Part shown: in pieces, positions 40,375 to 49,352 of the stretch
Layout: each line of letters begins with the position of its first letter
How positions within the stretch are numbered: position 1 is the stretch's first letter
Origin: JADKAV01 sp037046735
Lineage (GTDB): Bacteria; Actinomycetota; Actinomycetes; S36-B12; UBA10799
Reading direction: 5' to 3'
Length of the DNA stretch: 64,000 nucleotides
Assembly: GCA_037046735.1 (NCBI GenBank)
Contig: JBAOHC010000020.1
Coordinates: 186,001-250,000 of the forward strand
Position numbers and translations under genes: made by a program
The notes under the pieces: generated by a model
The model's database searches: none
Told to the model about the DNA's origin: nothing
What the model saw: only the letters and a program-made list of their open reading frames with translations

Positions 40375-41121
40375 CTAAATCTCGAAACTGAGTCCGGGCT
40401 TCGCGACCTGCAACTCGCCGTCGTAAACCGCCTCGGCGTCGGCACGTACCTGCTCGTTGTCATTCCAGGCGACGAGGTGGGTCAACACGAGTCGGTCCAC
40501 GCCAGCCGCGTTGGCGTGCTCAGCGGCCTGGGCACCCGTGAGATGCAACCCGGTCGGATTGTCCGGGCGTTGGGCGAAGGACGCCTCATAGAGCGCGAGG
40601 TCCGCCCCGCGCGACAGGTCCACGAGGGCCGGGTTCGGGCCGGTGTCGGCTGAGAAGACCAGCGTGCGGCCACCGGCCGTGACTCGCATCGCGTAGGTCT
40701 CCACAGGGTGAGCCATCCGTGCGGTGCGCACCTCGAACGGGCCGATGGACGTGGCGTCGTGCACGTGGCGAACGAAGTTGAACTCGTCGTGCATACCCGG
40801 CTTCTTGGGCAGCCCGTACGCGTCCGCCATCCGATCGGACGTCCCTTTCGGGCCGAACACCGGGATACGGGCGGCAGGCCCGTCAGGGCTGTACTTGCGG
40901 GCCACGTAGTAGGAGCACAGGTCAATGCAGTGGTCAACATGCAGGTGGCTGAGCAGCACTGCGTCGATCGCGTAGATGTCGGTGTACTTCTGCAGTGCAC
41001 CCAGCGAACCATTGCCCAGGTCCAGCAGAATCCTCGTGCCCTCGTGCTCGACGAGATAGCAGGAGGCGGGGCTGTCCGGACCGGGGAAGGAACCGGAACA
41101 CCCCACGATGGTCAGCTTCAT
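40375..41121 (-). CDS. Metallo-beta-lactamase-fold phosphodiesterase (Rv1339-like)
   Basis: 248 residues. S-H-L-H-V-D-H-C-I-D is the HxHxDH metal site, with D-L-G-N-G-S at the first strand and F-S-A-D-T-G-P and T-H-L-V for the remaining ligands. It matches the position and length of M. tuberculosis Rv1339, which belongs to atypical class II cyclic-nucleotide phosphodiesterases, so cAMP turnover is a likely role; RNase Z-like activity is the alternative. It overlaps murI by four bases (ATGA). Confidence 0.88.
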   Translation of the reverse strand: MKLTIVGCSGSFPGPDSPASCYLVEHEGTRILLDLGNGSLGALQKYTDIYAIDAVLLSHLHVDHCIDLCSYYVARKYSPDGPAARIPVFGPKGTSDRMADAYGLPKKPGMHDEFNFVRHVHDATSIGPFEVRTARMAHPVETYAMRVTAGGRTLVFSADTGPNPALVDLSRGADLALYEASFAQRPDNPTGLHLTGAQAAEHANAAGVDRLVLTHLVAWNDNEQVRADAEAVYDGELQVAKPGLSFEI

Positions 41122-41927
41122 GACACCACCTCGACCGCTGAGTGAACGTCGCGCACCTCAGGACCGAGGAACCGCCTTCCCATGGTCGCAAATGAATGCG
41201 GGTCGCCAGTGGCCAAGAACCTGTGATTCGGCTCACCCAAGGACGGATCACGCAGCAGTTCATGGGCGGCCAGCGCCTTGTAGACGTCCTTCGCGGTCTC
41301 TTCAGCGCTGGAGACCAGCACGACGTCGTCGCCCATCACCCATTGGATGACACCACTGAGCAGCGGGTAGTGGGTGCAACCCAGCACCAGTGTGTCCACC
41401 TGTGCCTCCCGCAATGGGGTCAGGTACTCCTGGGCCACCCGGAGCAACTCGGGGCCACCGGTGATCCCAGCCTCGACGAACTCGACGAAGCGGGGACAGG
41501 CCTGCATGAACAGTTCGATGCTGGGGGCTGCGGCGAAGGCGTCCTCGTAGGCACCCGAGGTGACTGTGGCCTGAGTGCCGATCACAGCCACCCGGGCGTT
41601 GTCGGTGACGCGGGCCGCGCGGCGCACGGCGGGCTGGATGACCTCCACCACCGGCACCTCGTATCGCTCCCGGGCGTCGCGCAGGACCGCAGCACTGGCG
41701 GAGTTGCAGGCGATGACCAGCATCTTCACCCCGTGGTCGACGAGGTGGTCCATGATGTCGAGGGCATAGCCGCGGACCTGAGCCAGCGGCAGCGGTCCGT
41801 ACGGTCCGCGCGCGGTGTCTCCCACGTAGATCACGGGCTCATGCGGCAACTGGTCGATGATCGCCCGCGCCACCGTCAGGCCACCCACCCCGGAGTCGAA
41901 GATCCCCAGTGGGGAGTCGGCGCTCAC
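41118..41927 (-). CDS. murI: Glutamate racemase
   Basis: Interconverts L- and D-glutamate for peptidoglycan. 269 residues from GTG 41927, chosen because it overlaps the cysM stop as GTGA; GTG 41933 is possible. G-I-F-D-S-G-V-G-G-L-T-V at the N-terminus, I-A-C-N-S-A-S-A with the first catalytic Cys, and L-G-C-T-H-Y-P-L-L with the second. It sits in the conserved cys-mur-rph block. Confidence 0.96.
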   Translation of the reverse strand: MSADSPLGIFDSGVGGLTVARAIIDQLPHEPVIYVGDTARGPYGPLPLAQVRGYALDIMDHLVDHGVKMLVIACNSASAAVLRDARERYEVPVVEVIQPAVRRAARVTDNARVAVIGTQATVTSGAYEDAFAAAPSIELFMQACPRFVEFVEAGITGGPELLRVAQEYLTPLREAQVDTLVLGCTHYPLLSGVIQWVMGDDVVLVSSAEETAKDVYKALAAHELLRDPSLGEPNHRFLATGDPHSFATMGRRFLGPEVRDVHSAVEVVS

Positions 41928-42871
41928 GCCCACAACTGACCCGAGATGGCGCCGGCGGCCTCTTCCAGGGTTCCTTCGTAGGCCCCTGTCGAGAGGTACT
42001 TCCAGCCCCCGTCACAGACGATGAAGCAGATGTCGGCCGAGTCCCCTGAACCCGCGGCCCGGTCAGCCAGACCCAGAGCCGCGTGCAGGATCGCTCCGGT
42101 GGAGATCCCCGCGAAGATCCCCTCCTCATGCAGCAACTGCCGGGTGCGCATCAGCGCATCGTGCGGGCCGACGCTGTACCGGGAGGTGAGCACGGAGGGG
42201 TCGTACAACTCCGGCACAAACCCTTCATCGAGGTTGCGCAGGCCATACACCAGTTCGCCGTAACGCGGCTCGGCGGCAATGATCTGCACCTCGGGCTTTT
42301 GCTCACGCAGGTACCGCCCCGCCCCCATCAAGGTGCCCGTGGTGCCCAGACCAGCGACGAAGTGCGTGATCTCGGGCAGGTCGGCGAGAATCTCCGGGCC
42401 GGTCGTCTCGTAGTGTGCGCGGGCATTCGCGGTATTGCCGTACTGATAGAGCATGACCCAGTCGGGGTGGCGTTTGGACATGTCCTTGGCCACCCGTACC
42501 GCCTCGTTGCTACCCCCTTGCGCCGGCGAGTACACGATCTCGGCACCCCACATGCGCAGCAACTGCGTGCGCTCGGCGGAGGTGTTCTCCGGCATGACGC
42601 AGATGAGGTGATAGCCGCGCTGGCGCGCCACCATGGCCAAGGAGATGCCGGTGTTACCGCTTGTCGGTTCCAGGATGGTCGCTCCTGGTGTGAGGATCCC
42701 GTCAGCCTGCGCCTGCTCGATCATCGCCAGCGCGGCCCGGTCCTTGACCGAGCCGGTGGGATTGAGGTCTTCCAACTTTGCCCACAGGCGCACATCAGGT
42801 GTGGGGCTCAAATGCGGAAGACCCACGATCGGGGTGTGCCCGACCGAGGCGAGAAGGTGCGGGAAACGCAA
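41924..42871 (-). CDS. cysM: O-phosphoserine sulfhydrylase CysM
   Basis: 315 residues from TTG 42871. PLP lysine in N-P-T-G-S-V-K-D-R-A-A-L, S-G-N-T-G-I-S-L-A for substrate carboxylate binding, and V-A-G-L-G-T-T-G-T-L-M-G for phosphate. The close resemblance to mycobacterial CysM, including G-Q-L-W-A at the C-terminus, and the next-door cysO/mec, indicate the route in which CysO thiocarboxylate, not free sulfide, is the sulfur donor. The start is TTG, one nt after the cysO stop; coupling is likely. Confidence 0.95.
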   Translation of the reverse strand: MRFPHLLASVGHTPIVGLPHLSPTPDVRLWAKLEDLNPTGSVKDRAALAMIEQAQADGILTPGATILEPTSGNTGISLAMVARQRGYHLICVMPENTSAERTQLLRMWGAEIVYSPAQGGSNEAVRVAKDMSKRHPDWVMLYQYGNTANARAHYETTGPEILADLPEITHFVAGLGTTGTLMGAGRYLREQKPEVQIIAAEPRYGELVYGLRNLDEGFVPELYDPSVLTSRYSVGPHDALMRTRQLLHEEGIFAGISTGAILHAALGLADRAAGSGDSADICFIVCDGGWKYLSTGAYEGTLEEAAGAISGQLWA

Positions 42872-42872
42872 G

Positions 42873-43145
42873 TCAGCCGCCCGCCACCGCAGGCAGGATC
42901 GTCACCGAGTCCCCGTCGGACACGGCTGTCTGCAAGCCGTCGAGGAAGCGCACGTCCTCGTCGTTGAGATACACGTTGACGAAGCGCCGCAGGCCGGCAT
43001 CATCGACGACTCGGTCGCGCAGCCCCGGATACTTGACGTCAAGATCGGCGAGCAGGTCGGACAGGGTCGCACCTTCGGCGCCAACGGTTTTCTCACCGTC
43101 GGTGTAGGTGCGCAGGATTGTGGGGATCTGAACCTCGATTGCCAT
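42873..43145 (-). CDS. cysO: Sulfur-carrier protein CysO (MoaD/ThiS-like)
   Basis: 90 residues ending in A-V-A-G-G, the C-terminal Gly-Gly that is converted to a thiocarboxylate. The beta-grasp fold is indicated by I-P-T-I-L-R-T-Y-T and the D-L-x-x-K-Y-P-G-L and V-N-V-Y-L-N-D-E-D motifs. Delivers sulfur to CysM and is then cleaved by Mec. ATG 43145 lies 5 nt after the mec stop. Confidence 0.94.
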   Translation of the reverse strand: MAIEVQIPTILRTYTDGEKTVGAEGATLSDLLADLDVKYPGLRDRVVDDAGLRRFVNVYLNDEDVRFLDGLQTAVSDGDSVTILPAVAGG

Positions 43146-43150
43146 AGGCA

Positions 43151-43567
43151 CTAGGGTACGGACTCCACGATCTGGACTTCCTCCTCGGTCACCTCTGCGT
43201 CCACGATGCGGTAACTGCGAAGCTCGGTCGCCTCTGGGTCGCGGGTCGACACAAGGACGTAGTGCGCGTTGGGCTCGCTCGCGTAGCTGATGTCCGTGCG
43301 GCTCGGGTACGCCGGCGTCGCAGTGTGGGAGTGGTAGACGACCACTGGCTCCTCGTCGTTGGCATCCATCTGCCGATACAGCCTTAGCAGGTCACCGGAG
43401 TCGAACTCGTAGAACGTCGTGGAACGGGCCGCGTTGACCATGGGGATGAATCGCGTGGGCGTGTCACTGCCCACGGGCCCGGCGATCACCCCGCACGCCT
43501 CATCTGGGTGGTCCCGGCGGGCATGTTCGATCATGGCGTCGACAAGGTCGCGGCGGATGGTCAGCAC
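43151..43567 (-). CDS. mec: CysO-cysteine peptidase Mec (JAMM family)
   Basis: 138 residues. The JAMM metal site is V-Y-H-S-H-T-A-T-P-A-Y-P-S-R-T-D, with the upstream Glu in D-E-A-C-G-V-I-A-G. It releases cysteine from the CysO-Cys adduct. Start is GTG 43567. The 248-nt gap before it (43568-43815) holds no recognisable gene; the homologous M. tuberculosis locus has a peptidase-like gene (Rv1333) there. Confidence 0.94.
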   Translation of the reverse strand: MLTIRRDLVDAMIEHARRDHPDEACGVIAGPVGSDTPTRFIPMVNAARSTTFYEFDSGDLLRLYRQMDANDEEPVVVYHSHTATPAYPSRTDISYASEPNAHYVLVSTRDPEATELRSYRIVDAEVTEEEVQIVESVP

Positions 43568-43815
43568 GGGTCAATTGTGCCGCAGGGGATCGGAAGGGAC
43601 CGCGGGCGCCGGTCCCGTGCACCCGGTCGAGCCAGGACTGCGGGCTTGGACTTCGCTGCTGTCCACATCGGCCCAGACGGCGAGAATTCCGATGTTGTCA
43701 CCCGCAAGGCATCCGAAACCGGCCGATGACCCCGCAGAAGTGGCCGGGCCGATCTGGCAGTGGGCGCACAGTCAAGCGCGCCGCGGTTCGTTTCACGCCC
43801 GACCCGAGGTGAACG

Positions 43816-44337
43816 TCACTCTCCTATCAGCACGTCGACCAACGACTGCTGCAGGAATGCGAGGTAAAGGTAGAGGTTCTTCTGGGGGTTCAGACCTGGC
43901 CACATCAGGTCGTCCTCTGTGACCCCGAGCCGGGTGCCCAGGACCAGCCGGCAGTCGGCCAGGAAAGCCAACCACTGCTGAACGCCATCGGTAATGACAA
44001 CCGGCGGATCCTGCTCGAGGTCGCGGCGCACGACCTCGACGTGGGACAACTTCTTCGCGCGCAGCCCCGCCTCAGTGAGCCGGCGGAACTCCCCGGCCTG
44101 CTCGGCATCCTCGTAGGCATCAGGGAGCAGACGGGCGACGACGGGGTCCGTCGGGGTCTCGCGCTGCTCACCGACGCCGGCCAGACCGAGATCGCGAGCC
44201 CACTGCGGAGCCTCCGATGTGGAGTCGTCACTGAGCAGTTCGACGATCTCATCGCACAGATGCAGCAGCACCCTGCGCTCGTTGCCGTCGAGCTTGGCTA
44301 CGACCGCACCCTTCTTCCGCTTGAACGGGCGGCTCAT
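43816..44337 (-). CDS. aosR: AosR-like DUF2017 regulator
   Basis: 173 residues of DUF2017. The positively charged N-terminus (R-P-F-K-R-K-K-G) precedes a helical domain (R-R-V-L-L-H-L-C-D-E-I-V-E-L-L) and ends in L-Y-L-A-F-L-Q-Q-S-L-V. In M. tuberculosis the orthologue in this position, Rv1332 (AosR), regulates the mec-cysO-cysM genes during oxidative stress, so the same role is likely here; it has two Cys residues that may sense redox. It directly follows clpS with no gap. Confidence 0.85.
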   Translation of the reverse strand: MSRPFKRKKGAVVAKLDGNERRVLLHLCDEIVELLSDDSTSEAPQWARDLGLAGVGEQRETPTDPVVARLLPDAYEDAEQAGEFRRLTEAGLRAKKLSHVEVVRRDLEQDPPVVITDGVQQWLAFLADCRLVLGTRLGVTEDDLMWPGLNPQKNLYLYLAFLQQSLVDVLIGE

Positions 44338-44622
44338 CTAGTCGTCCTTCTGCACTGTGGCCCACAAGCCGTACTCGTGCATGGCAGTCGCATCGCGCTC
44401 CATCTCCTCGCGGCTGCCGGCGTTGACCACTGCCCTGCCCTTGTTGTGGACGTCCCACATGAGCGCCTCGGACTTCTCCCGCGAGTACCCGAAGTACTGC
44501 ATGAAGACGTAGGTCACGTAGCTCATCAAGTTGATGGGGTCGTTCCACACCAGACAGATGTACGGGGTGGCTGGGGCGAACTCCGTGGCAGGAGACTCCA
44601 GCTCGGCTGGCGCGACGCTCAT
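44338..44622 (-). CDS. clpS: ATP-dependent Clp protease adaptor ClpS
   Basis: 94 residues from ATG 44622. W-N-D-P-I-N-L-M-S-Y-V-T-Y-V-F is the N-degron-binding signature, followed by V-H-N-K-G-R-A-V-V-N-A-G and R-E-E-M-E-R-D-A. It recognises N-end-rule substrates and delivers them to ClpC/ClpP. First of the conserved block; the upstream extension of the frame overlaps the GH18 gene and is not coding. Confidence 0.94.
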   Translation of the reverse strand: MSVAPAELESPATEFAPATPYICLVWNDPINLMSYVTYVFMQYFGYSREKSEALMWDVHNKGRAVVNAGSREEMERDATAMHEYGLWATVQKDD

Positions 44623-44632
44623 CGTGTCGAGG

Positions 44633-46387
44633 TCAGCGCGAGCGGAAACTGACCGTGGAGCTGTACCCCTTGGCGTATCCGTCGAAAGGCTTCGACACGA
44701 CACGGTAGGTGTAGCTCCCGTTCTTGACCGTCGGCAGGACACTGAAGCGGTAGGCACCATTGCGCTTGGTGGTGGTTTGTCCCAGCGTCTGCCACTGGCC
44801 ATCGACCAACCGCTGCCGCACGACTGTCACACCCTTGCGCGCGGGGCTGACTTCACCCTGCAGCCGCAGCTTCTGCCCGGTGAAGGCGATGACGGCTGAC
44901 TGCACGGAGACCGCGGCGCGCACCTTCGTGAGCAGAACTGCGCTGCGAGCCGCCTGCCGGGCTCCAGAGGCGGGCACATCGATGCGCACCTTGGACGTCT
45001 TGGCGGGGGCGTAACTGAACACCGTGCGACCAGCCTTGGACACCTTCTTGGTGGCAACGGTCTGCCAACCGCCCTTACCGACGGGGTTGACCTGCAGGGC
45101 TGCCGAGCCACCACCGCTGGCTTTGCCGTCGACGGTCACCTGCGAGGTGAAGGAGCCTTTCTGCCCCTTGACGACGAACTTCGGTGCGCCGATCTTCACA
45201 GCGGCCGTCTTGGGCGCCCCGGGCTGATCCTTGACCTGTCCGACCGCCTCGCGTACCGCCGGCCACTGATCTGCGGCCTCCCCGCCAATGGTCCACAGCG
45301 CTGCACCGGCAAGCCCCTGCGAGCGCGCGACCCGCACCCGATCGGCGACCGACTTCGCATCGGCGAAGTAGGTGCGCCGATTCACGGTGCACTGCGTCAT
45401 CTCACCCTTGGCGTTCAAACCTTTGTAGACGATGTCGTAGCTGACGCTCAGTTCCCCCGAAGAGGCGTCACGGCTGATCTGATCGGGTGATACCCCGTCC
45501 TTGGCCAGCGACGACAGCGCACCGCCGGCGGTCATGGAGTAGTTCGAGTCGTTGATGTCCTGACCGACGGGGCACTTCCCGGTGGTGGCCACGTACCAAT
45601 TCCGGCCGTAGACCGGAATCCCCAGTTGCACCTTCTCCTTGGCCATCTGAGTCGGGGCGAAAGCGGCCACCTTCTGTACCCACGGCAGTGGCGCGATCGG
45701 GCCGGGGCTGCCCACCGAATAGTCGTAGGCCATGATCCGCAGGAGGTCGATCGATGCGGCCATGCCCGCGTAGTCATAGACCCAATAACCGCTGCTCGAG
45801 TCGTAGTCCGCGTCGTACATGGGAGGCACCGTGACGGCCAGCGACTTGCCCTGCGCTTTGAGGGCTGCACCGAGTTCCTTGATGAAGGCCACCCAGTTCG
45901 GCCGGGTCGCGGCCCAACTCGACTGGCCATCGGTGAAGGCGAAGGTCTCGTAATCCAGATCGATGCCGTCATAGCCGTTGGTCAGCACCAGATCGACGAT
46001 TTCCTGCACATGGGCGGTGCGCTTGGCCGGCGATGCCAAAGTTGCGGCCATCCGACCGCGACCGGACCCATCGGTGATCGACGGCAGGATCTTCACACCC
46101 TGACCGCGCAATTTGGCCAGGGCCGCAGTCATCTGCACGGCAGACAGGTGGTCCTTGATGTAGACCTTGTTGCCGTCCCAGCGGGCATCGTGCCAGAACG
46201 GCGAGATGTCGCTGAATACGTCGGAGTTGGTGAGGAAGCTTGCGCTTGAGGTCTCCGTGGACCAGTACGGCAGCCAACCGGACATGAAACGGCGCGGCTC
46301 GTCGGCGGCGTGGGCCGGCGCGATGGCACCCATCGCTGTACATCCAGCCACGGCCGCAGCGGCCAGCACCGTAATCCGGCGCCCCAT
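44633..46387 (-). CDS. Secreted GH18 family glycosidase
   Basis: 584 residues from ATG 46387, which has GGGGAGGC 5 nt upstream; the open frame above it is not coding. Signal peptide about 1-28 (ending A-H-A-A). The GH18 barrel carries Y-D-G-I-D-L-D-Y-E with the catalytic Glu near 147, preceded by S-I-T-D-G and followed by M-A-Y-D-Y-S; this subgroup resembles SleL/YaaH-like peptidoglycan-active members and chitinases. C-terminal third (about 375-584) is two beta-sandwich repeats (A-V-K-I-G-A-P and A-A-V-S-V-Q-S). Substrate uncertain. Confidence 0.88.
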   Translation of the reverse strand: MGRRITVLAAAAVAGCTAMGAIAPAHAADEPRRFMSGWLPYWSTETSSASFLTNSDVFSDISPFWHDARWDGNKVYIKDHLSAVQMTAALAKLRGQGVKILPSITDGSGRGRMAATLASPAKRTAHVQEIVDLVLTNGYDGIDLDYETFAFTDGQSSWAATRPNWVAFIKELGAALKAQGKSLAVTVPPMYDADYDSSSGYWVYDYAGMAASIDLLRIMAYDYSVGSPGPIAPLPWVQKVAAFAPTQMAKEKVQLGIPVYGRNWYVATTGKCPVGQDINDSNYSMTAGGALSSLAKDGVSPDQISRDASSGELSVSYDIVYKGLNAKGEMTQCTVNRRTYFADAKSVADRVRVARSQGLAGAALWTIGGEAADQWPAVREAVGQVKDQPGAPKTAAVKIGAPKFVVKGQKGSFTSQVTVDGKASGGGSAALQVNPVGKGGWQTVATKKVSKAGRTVFSYAPAKTSKVRIDVPASGARQAARSAVLLTKVRAAVSVQSAVIAFTGQKLRLQGEVSPARKGVTVVRQRLVDGQWQTLGQTTTKRNGAYRFSVLPTVKNGSYTYRVVSKPFDGYAKGYSSTVSFRSR

Positions 46388-46583
46388 GTTGCCTCCCCAG
46401 GCGGAGTTGTGTTGTCGATATCCCATCGGCACGAACCGCGCGGGATGTGAACTCGTCTTTCTCAGTGTATGGGAGATGGCAACCCCTGACCACGTCCGTA
46501 TTCCGGTCGTTATGAACGGGTTGCGGGTGCTTCCTGCAGGCACCGCGACACGAAATGTTAGGGGCGGGTTAACGTCTTGAACC

Positions 46584-47957
46584 ATGCATCGTTTAGGCAT
46601 CGTCAGCGCCACCTGTGCGGCCGCCCTGCTGGTCGCGACCCCGGTAGCAGCCGATAGCAGCACCACCCTGGCTCAGCGCGCCGATGCCGCGGCCGCGGCC
46701 GCCGCCAAGAAGAAGACGGCCTCCCGGGTCAGCAGCGCGAGGGCCAACGCCGCCATCTCGTTCTTGGTCCCATTGCGGATCAGCAACCCTCGGATCGGCT
46801 CCAATTTCGGATTCCAGGTCCTCGACCCCGAGTCCGGGGAGGTGCTCTACGACCGGCAAGGCACGACGTCGATGCGCCCGGCTTCCAACATGAAGATCGT
46901 CACCGCGTTGAACGCCCTGCACGTGCTGGGCCCGACGACCCGCATGACGACCGACACCGTGGTGCCCGAGAAGGGTGAGGTGATCCTGCGCGGAGGCGGC
47001 GACACCACGCTGGGGACCGACGACCTCGCGGCGCTGGCCAACGACACCGCCGACTACCTCAGCAGCAAAGGCCTGTTGCCCGACCCCAAGCCCGGCCGCA
47101 AGAAGCGCCAACCAGTGCAGGTCTTCGTCGATGACTCCCTCTACGGCACGCCCAAGACCGGCCCCGGATGGACCTCGTCCTACCAGCCGTACATCGTCCG
47201 GCCGGTGCGCCCACTGGGCAGGTTGGGCGTTTACCGCTGGGACAGCGCACTGGAGGCAGGCGACGTCTTCGCCGCGGCCTTGCGCTCGGCCGGCGTGGCG
47301 GCCAAAGTGATCGGACACCAGGACGCCGCTGACGACGCGCCAGCTGCAGCCAGCGTGCAAGGCGACACGGTGGCGACCCAGGTCAAGTACATGCTGCAGG
47401 TCAGCGAGAACAACATCGCCGAGATGCTGTTCCGGCAGGTGGCGGTGCAGCGCGGGTATCCGGGTACGTTCAAAGGCGGCCGGCTCGCGGCTGCGCAGAC
47501 TCTGACGGAGCTGGGCCTGGACACCAAGGGCCTGCGCCTCAAGGACGGCAGTGGGGTGTCCCGTGACGACCGTCTGACACCAAAACTGCTCACTGGAGCC
47601 CTGGGTCTGGCCCTACAGACCACCAAGTTCCCGCAGTTCGAGACGTTCCTCCAGGCCCTGCCGGTGGGTGGGCGCAGCGGAACCCTGTCCGCCAGCACCG
47701 GGCGGTTCACGACGTGGCCGAGTCGCTGCGCGGCGGGCCGGGTCTTCGCCAAGACCGGAACGCTGTTCGACACCATCGGACTGTCCGGGTACGTCTACGG
47801 TCAGGACGGCAAACTGAAGGTCTTCTCCGCGCTGGTCAATGACCGGCCGTCGCGCTACAGCCCGCTGTCGACCCGGCAGGCCGTCGACGGCCTCGTGGCG
47901 ACGGTCAACGGCTGCTGGGGCCCGGACAGTAAGACCGGCCAGCCGCCTGCCCAGTAG
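46584..47957 (+). CDS. dacB: D-alanyl-D-alanine carboxypeptidase/endopeptidase (PBP4 family)
   Basis: 457 residues with a signal peptide. Active-site motifs: S-N-M-K (SxxK, near residue 108), S-E-N-N (SxN), and K-T-G-T, with the long PBP4 insertion between the first and second. Trims or cleaves peptidoglycan stem peptides outside the cell. The Ala-rich stretch about 34-42 is probably a flexible linker. Convergent with the IclR gene, one base apart. Confidence 0.93.
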   Translation: MHRLGIVSATCAAALLVATPVAADSSTTLAQRADAAAAAAAKKKTASRVSSARANAAISFLVPLRISNPRIGSNFGFQVLDPESGEVLYDRQGTTSMRPASNMKIVTALNALHVLGPTTRMTTDTVVPEKGEVILRGGGDTTLGTDDLAALANDTADYLSSKGLLPDPKPGRKKRQPVQVFVDDSLYGTPKTGPGWTSSYQPYIVRPVRPLGRLGVYRWDSALEAGDVFAAALRSAGVAAKVIGHQDAADDAPAAASVQGDTVATQVKYMLQVSENNIAEMLFRQVAVQRGYPGTFKGGRLAAAQTLTELGLDTKGLRLKDGSGVSRDDRLTPKLLTGALGLALQTTKFPQFETFLQALPVGGRSGTLSASTGRFTTWPSRCAAGRVFAKTGTLFDTIGLSGYVYGQDGKLKVFSALVNDRPSRYSPLSTRQAVDGLVATVNGCWGPDSKTGQPPAQ

Positions 47958-47958
47958 G

Positions 47959-48588
47959 TCAGCGCAGCCGGGAAGCGATCGCATCCCGGGCCGCGAGCAA
48001 CTCGCCAAGGACGCTGTCGTCGGGCGCCTGCAGGAGGTACAACCCGACGACCGCCTCGATGCCGGGCACGGAAAGTGCTGCTGCCGCCGACGCCGCCGAA
48101 CCCGGCCCACGCGGTGGGCTGACCACCGGCCGACTGTCCCCGCGGCGCGCCAGCAGCACCGCCTGGCCGGCCGCACTGTCTTCCAGACCTGAGCGGGAAC
48201 CGACGCGTACCCCGACGAACACATCGGCGCGCGGGGGTTCCGCCACGGCCACCACGACGAGCCCGTCGGCGCCGTCGGTGATCGACAGATGGGCGGTCGA
48301 GGTCGTGGTGTCGGCCAGCCGGCGCAGCGGCGGCAGGGCAGCCTCCCGAAGCAGCGGCTGTACCTGCCGAGCCAAGCCGACAAGGCCGAGCCCGACATGG
48401 CAACGGCCATCGGACGCCCGCCGCAGCAGAGCGTGCTTCTCCAAGGTGACCACCAGCCGATAGACGACGGTGCGGCCGATCCCCAGCTGGCTGGCGATCT
48501 CACTGACCCGCAGACCCTCGGGATGATCGGCCAGCAGGGTGAGCAACGTGAGCCCCCGGTCCAGAGTCTGGGAGGTTTCCGCAGTCAT
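47959..48588 (-). CDS. IclR-family transcriptional regulator
   Basis: 209 residues from ATG 48588. N-terminal winged helix: L-D-R-G-L-T-L-L-T-L-L-A...E-I-A-S-Q-L-G-I-G-R-T-V-V-Y-R-L-V; the effector-binding domain follows with A-G-Q-A-V-L-L-A-R-R. It is shorter than typical IclR (about 250), and its binding-domain core is abbreviated. Target not indicated by neighbours. Confidence 0.88.
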   Translation of the reverse strand: MTAETSQTLDRGLTLLTLLADHPEGLRVSEIASQLGIGRTVVYRLVVTLEKHALLRRASDGRCHVGLGLVGLARQVQPLLREAALPPLRRLADTTTSTAHLSITDGADGLVVVAVAEPPRADVFVGVRVGSRSGLEDSAAGQAVLLARRGDSRPVVSPPRGPGSAASAAAALSVPGIEAVVGLYLLQAPDDSVLGELLAARDAIASRLR

Positions 48589-48694
48589 ACATCCCACCTT
48601 CTCCCCGAGAGCCTGGTTCGTAGTGCATGCGAGTTCGGAGTGTCGCCGAAGTCTTCGTGGGGCATATATCCGGTTCGCGGAGTTTCAACCCCCG

Positions 48695-48970
48695 CTATTC
48701 GCTGTCGTTGTCTCGAGGTCCGGGCGCTAGCCCCTTGTAGATGGCCTCACAGGTCGGACAGACAGGGAAGCGTGACGGGTCACGACTGGGAACCCACACC
48801 TTGCCGCACAGGGCGATGACCGGCTCCCCCAGGACCGCGCTCTCGACGATCTTGTCCTTCTTGACGTAATGCGCGAAGCGCTCGTGATCTCCGGGCTCGG
48901 CCTGCGTCTGCTCTTCGACAAGGGTGTCGCCAGACAGGTCCGGGCTTTCCAGGGGTGTGCCATCAGCCAT
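48695..48970 (-). CDS. DUF3039 protein, putative zinc binding
   Basis: 91 residues. R-F-A-H-Y-V-K-K-D-K-I-V-E-S-A-V-L-G-E-P-V-I-A-L-C-G-K-V-W-V-P and C-P-T-C-E-A-I-Y-K define DUF3039; His plus the three Cys residues are probably metal ligands. Function unknown but widely conserved in actinobacteria. A Crp/GlxR-type site lies 12 nt upstream. Confidence 0.88.
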   Translation of the reverse strand: MADGTPLESPDLSGDTLVEEQTQAEPGDHERFAHYVKKDKIVESAVLGEPVIALCGKVWVPSRDPSRFPVCPTCEAIYKGLAPGPRDNDSE

Positions 48971-48982
48971 GGCAGGAGTTTA

Positions 48983-48998
48983 CGTGATGCACATCACA
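48983..48998 (-). promoter_or_regulatory. Crp/GlxR-type binding site
   Basis: CGTGA-N6-TCACA, one mismatch from the TGTGA-N6-TCACA consensus, 12 nt upstream of the DUF3039 start and 355 nt upstream of the divergent whiB gene. Being so close to the start codon, it would more likely repress DUF3039. Confidence 0.5.
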
Positions 48999-49123
48999 GA
49001 GATAGCGCCGCCATGATGACGCAGCGTTAATCCCGGAGTTATACCTACGAGTTTCGGTCAGGAGCACAACCGTGACGGTGTGTATTCACCCGCCCCGGGT
49101 CACCCCATAAGGAGTACGGCTGA

Positions 49124-49154
49124 TTGACGGGAAGGTGGTTACTCTGCGCATAAT
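49124..49154 (+). promoter_or_regulatory. Possible promoter of the whiB gene
   Basis: TTGACG at 49124-49129 and CATAAT at 49149-49154 with a 19-nt spacer, about 200 nt upstream of the whiB start. Spacer is a little long; low confidence. Confidence 0.3.
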
Positions 49155-49177
49155 GCCTGTGAACGAAGTCCACAGAT

Positions 49178-49195
49178 ATCATCCGAACGGATGAT
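49178..49195. promoter_or_regulatory. 18-bp perfect palindrome upstream of whiB
   Basis: ATCATCCG-AA-CGGATGAT, 158 nt before the whiB start and just downstream of the putative promoter. A dimeric repressor site in the leader is the simplest reading; the factor is unknown. The rest of the 48971-49352 stretch holds no gene. Confidence 0.5.
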
Positions 49196-49352
49196 GCCTG
49201 GCACGCTCACGCTGAGTAGCGTGCAAGGCGTGGTTCCGGTTTGGACATGCATGTCTCCGCCGCCCGGAACTGCATGGAGGGGACACCGCTGACCGACCCC
49301 GGTGAGCGGCCGTCGCCGGTCTTAGGGGGCCGGCCGATTGGAGAGGGATTAG

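Noticed and set aside
43568..43815. Residual peptidase gene between aosR and mec
   Set aside because: I translated the gap on the minus strand and saw no resemblance to the Rv1333-type peptidase.
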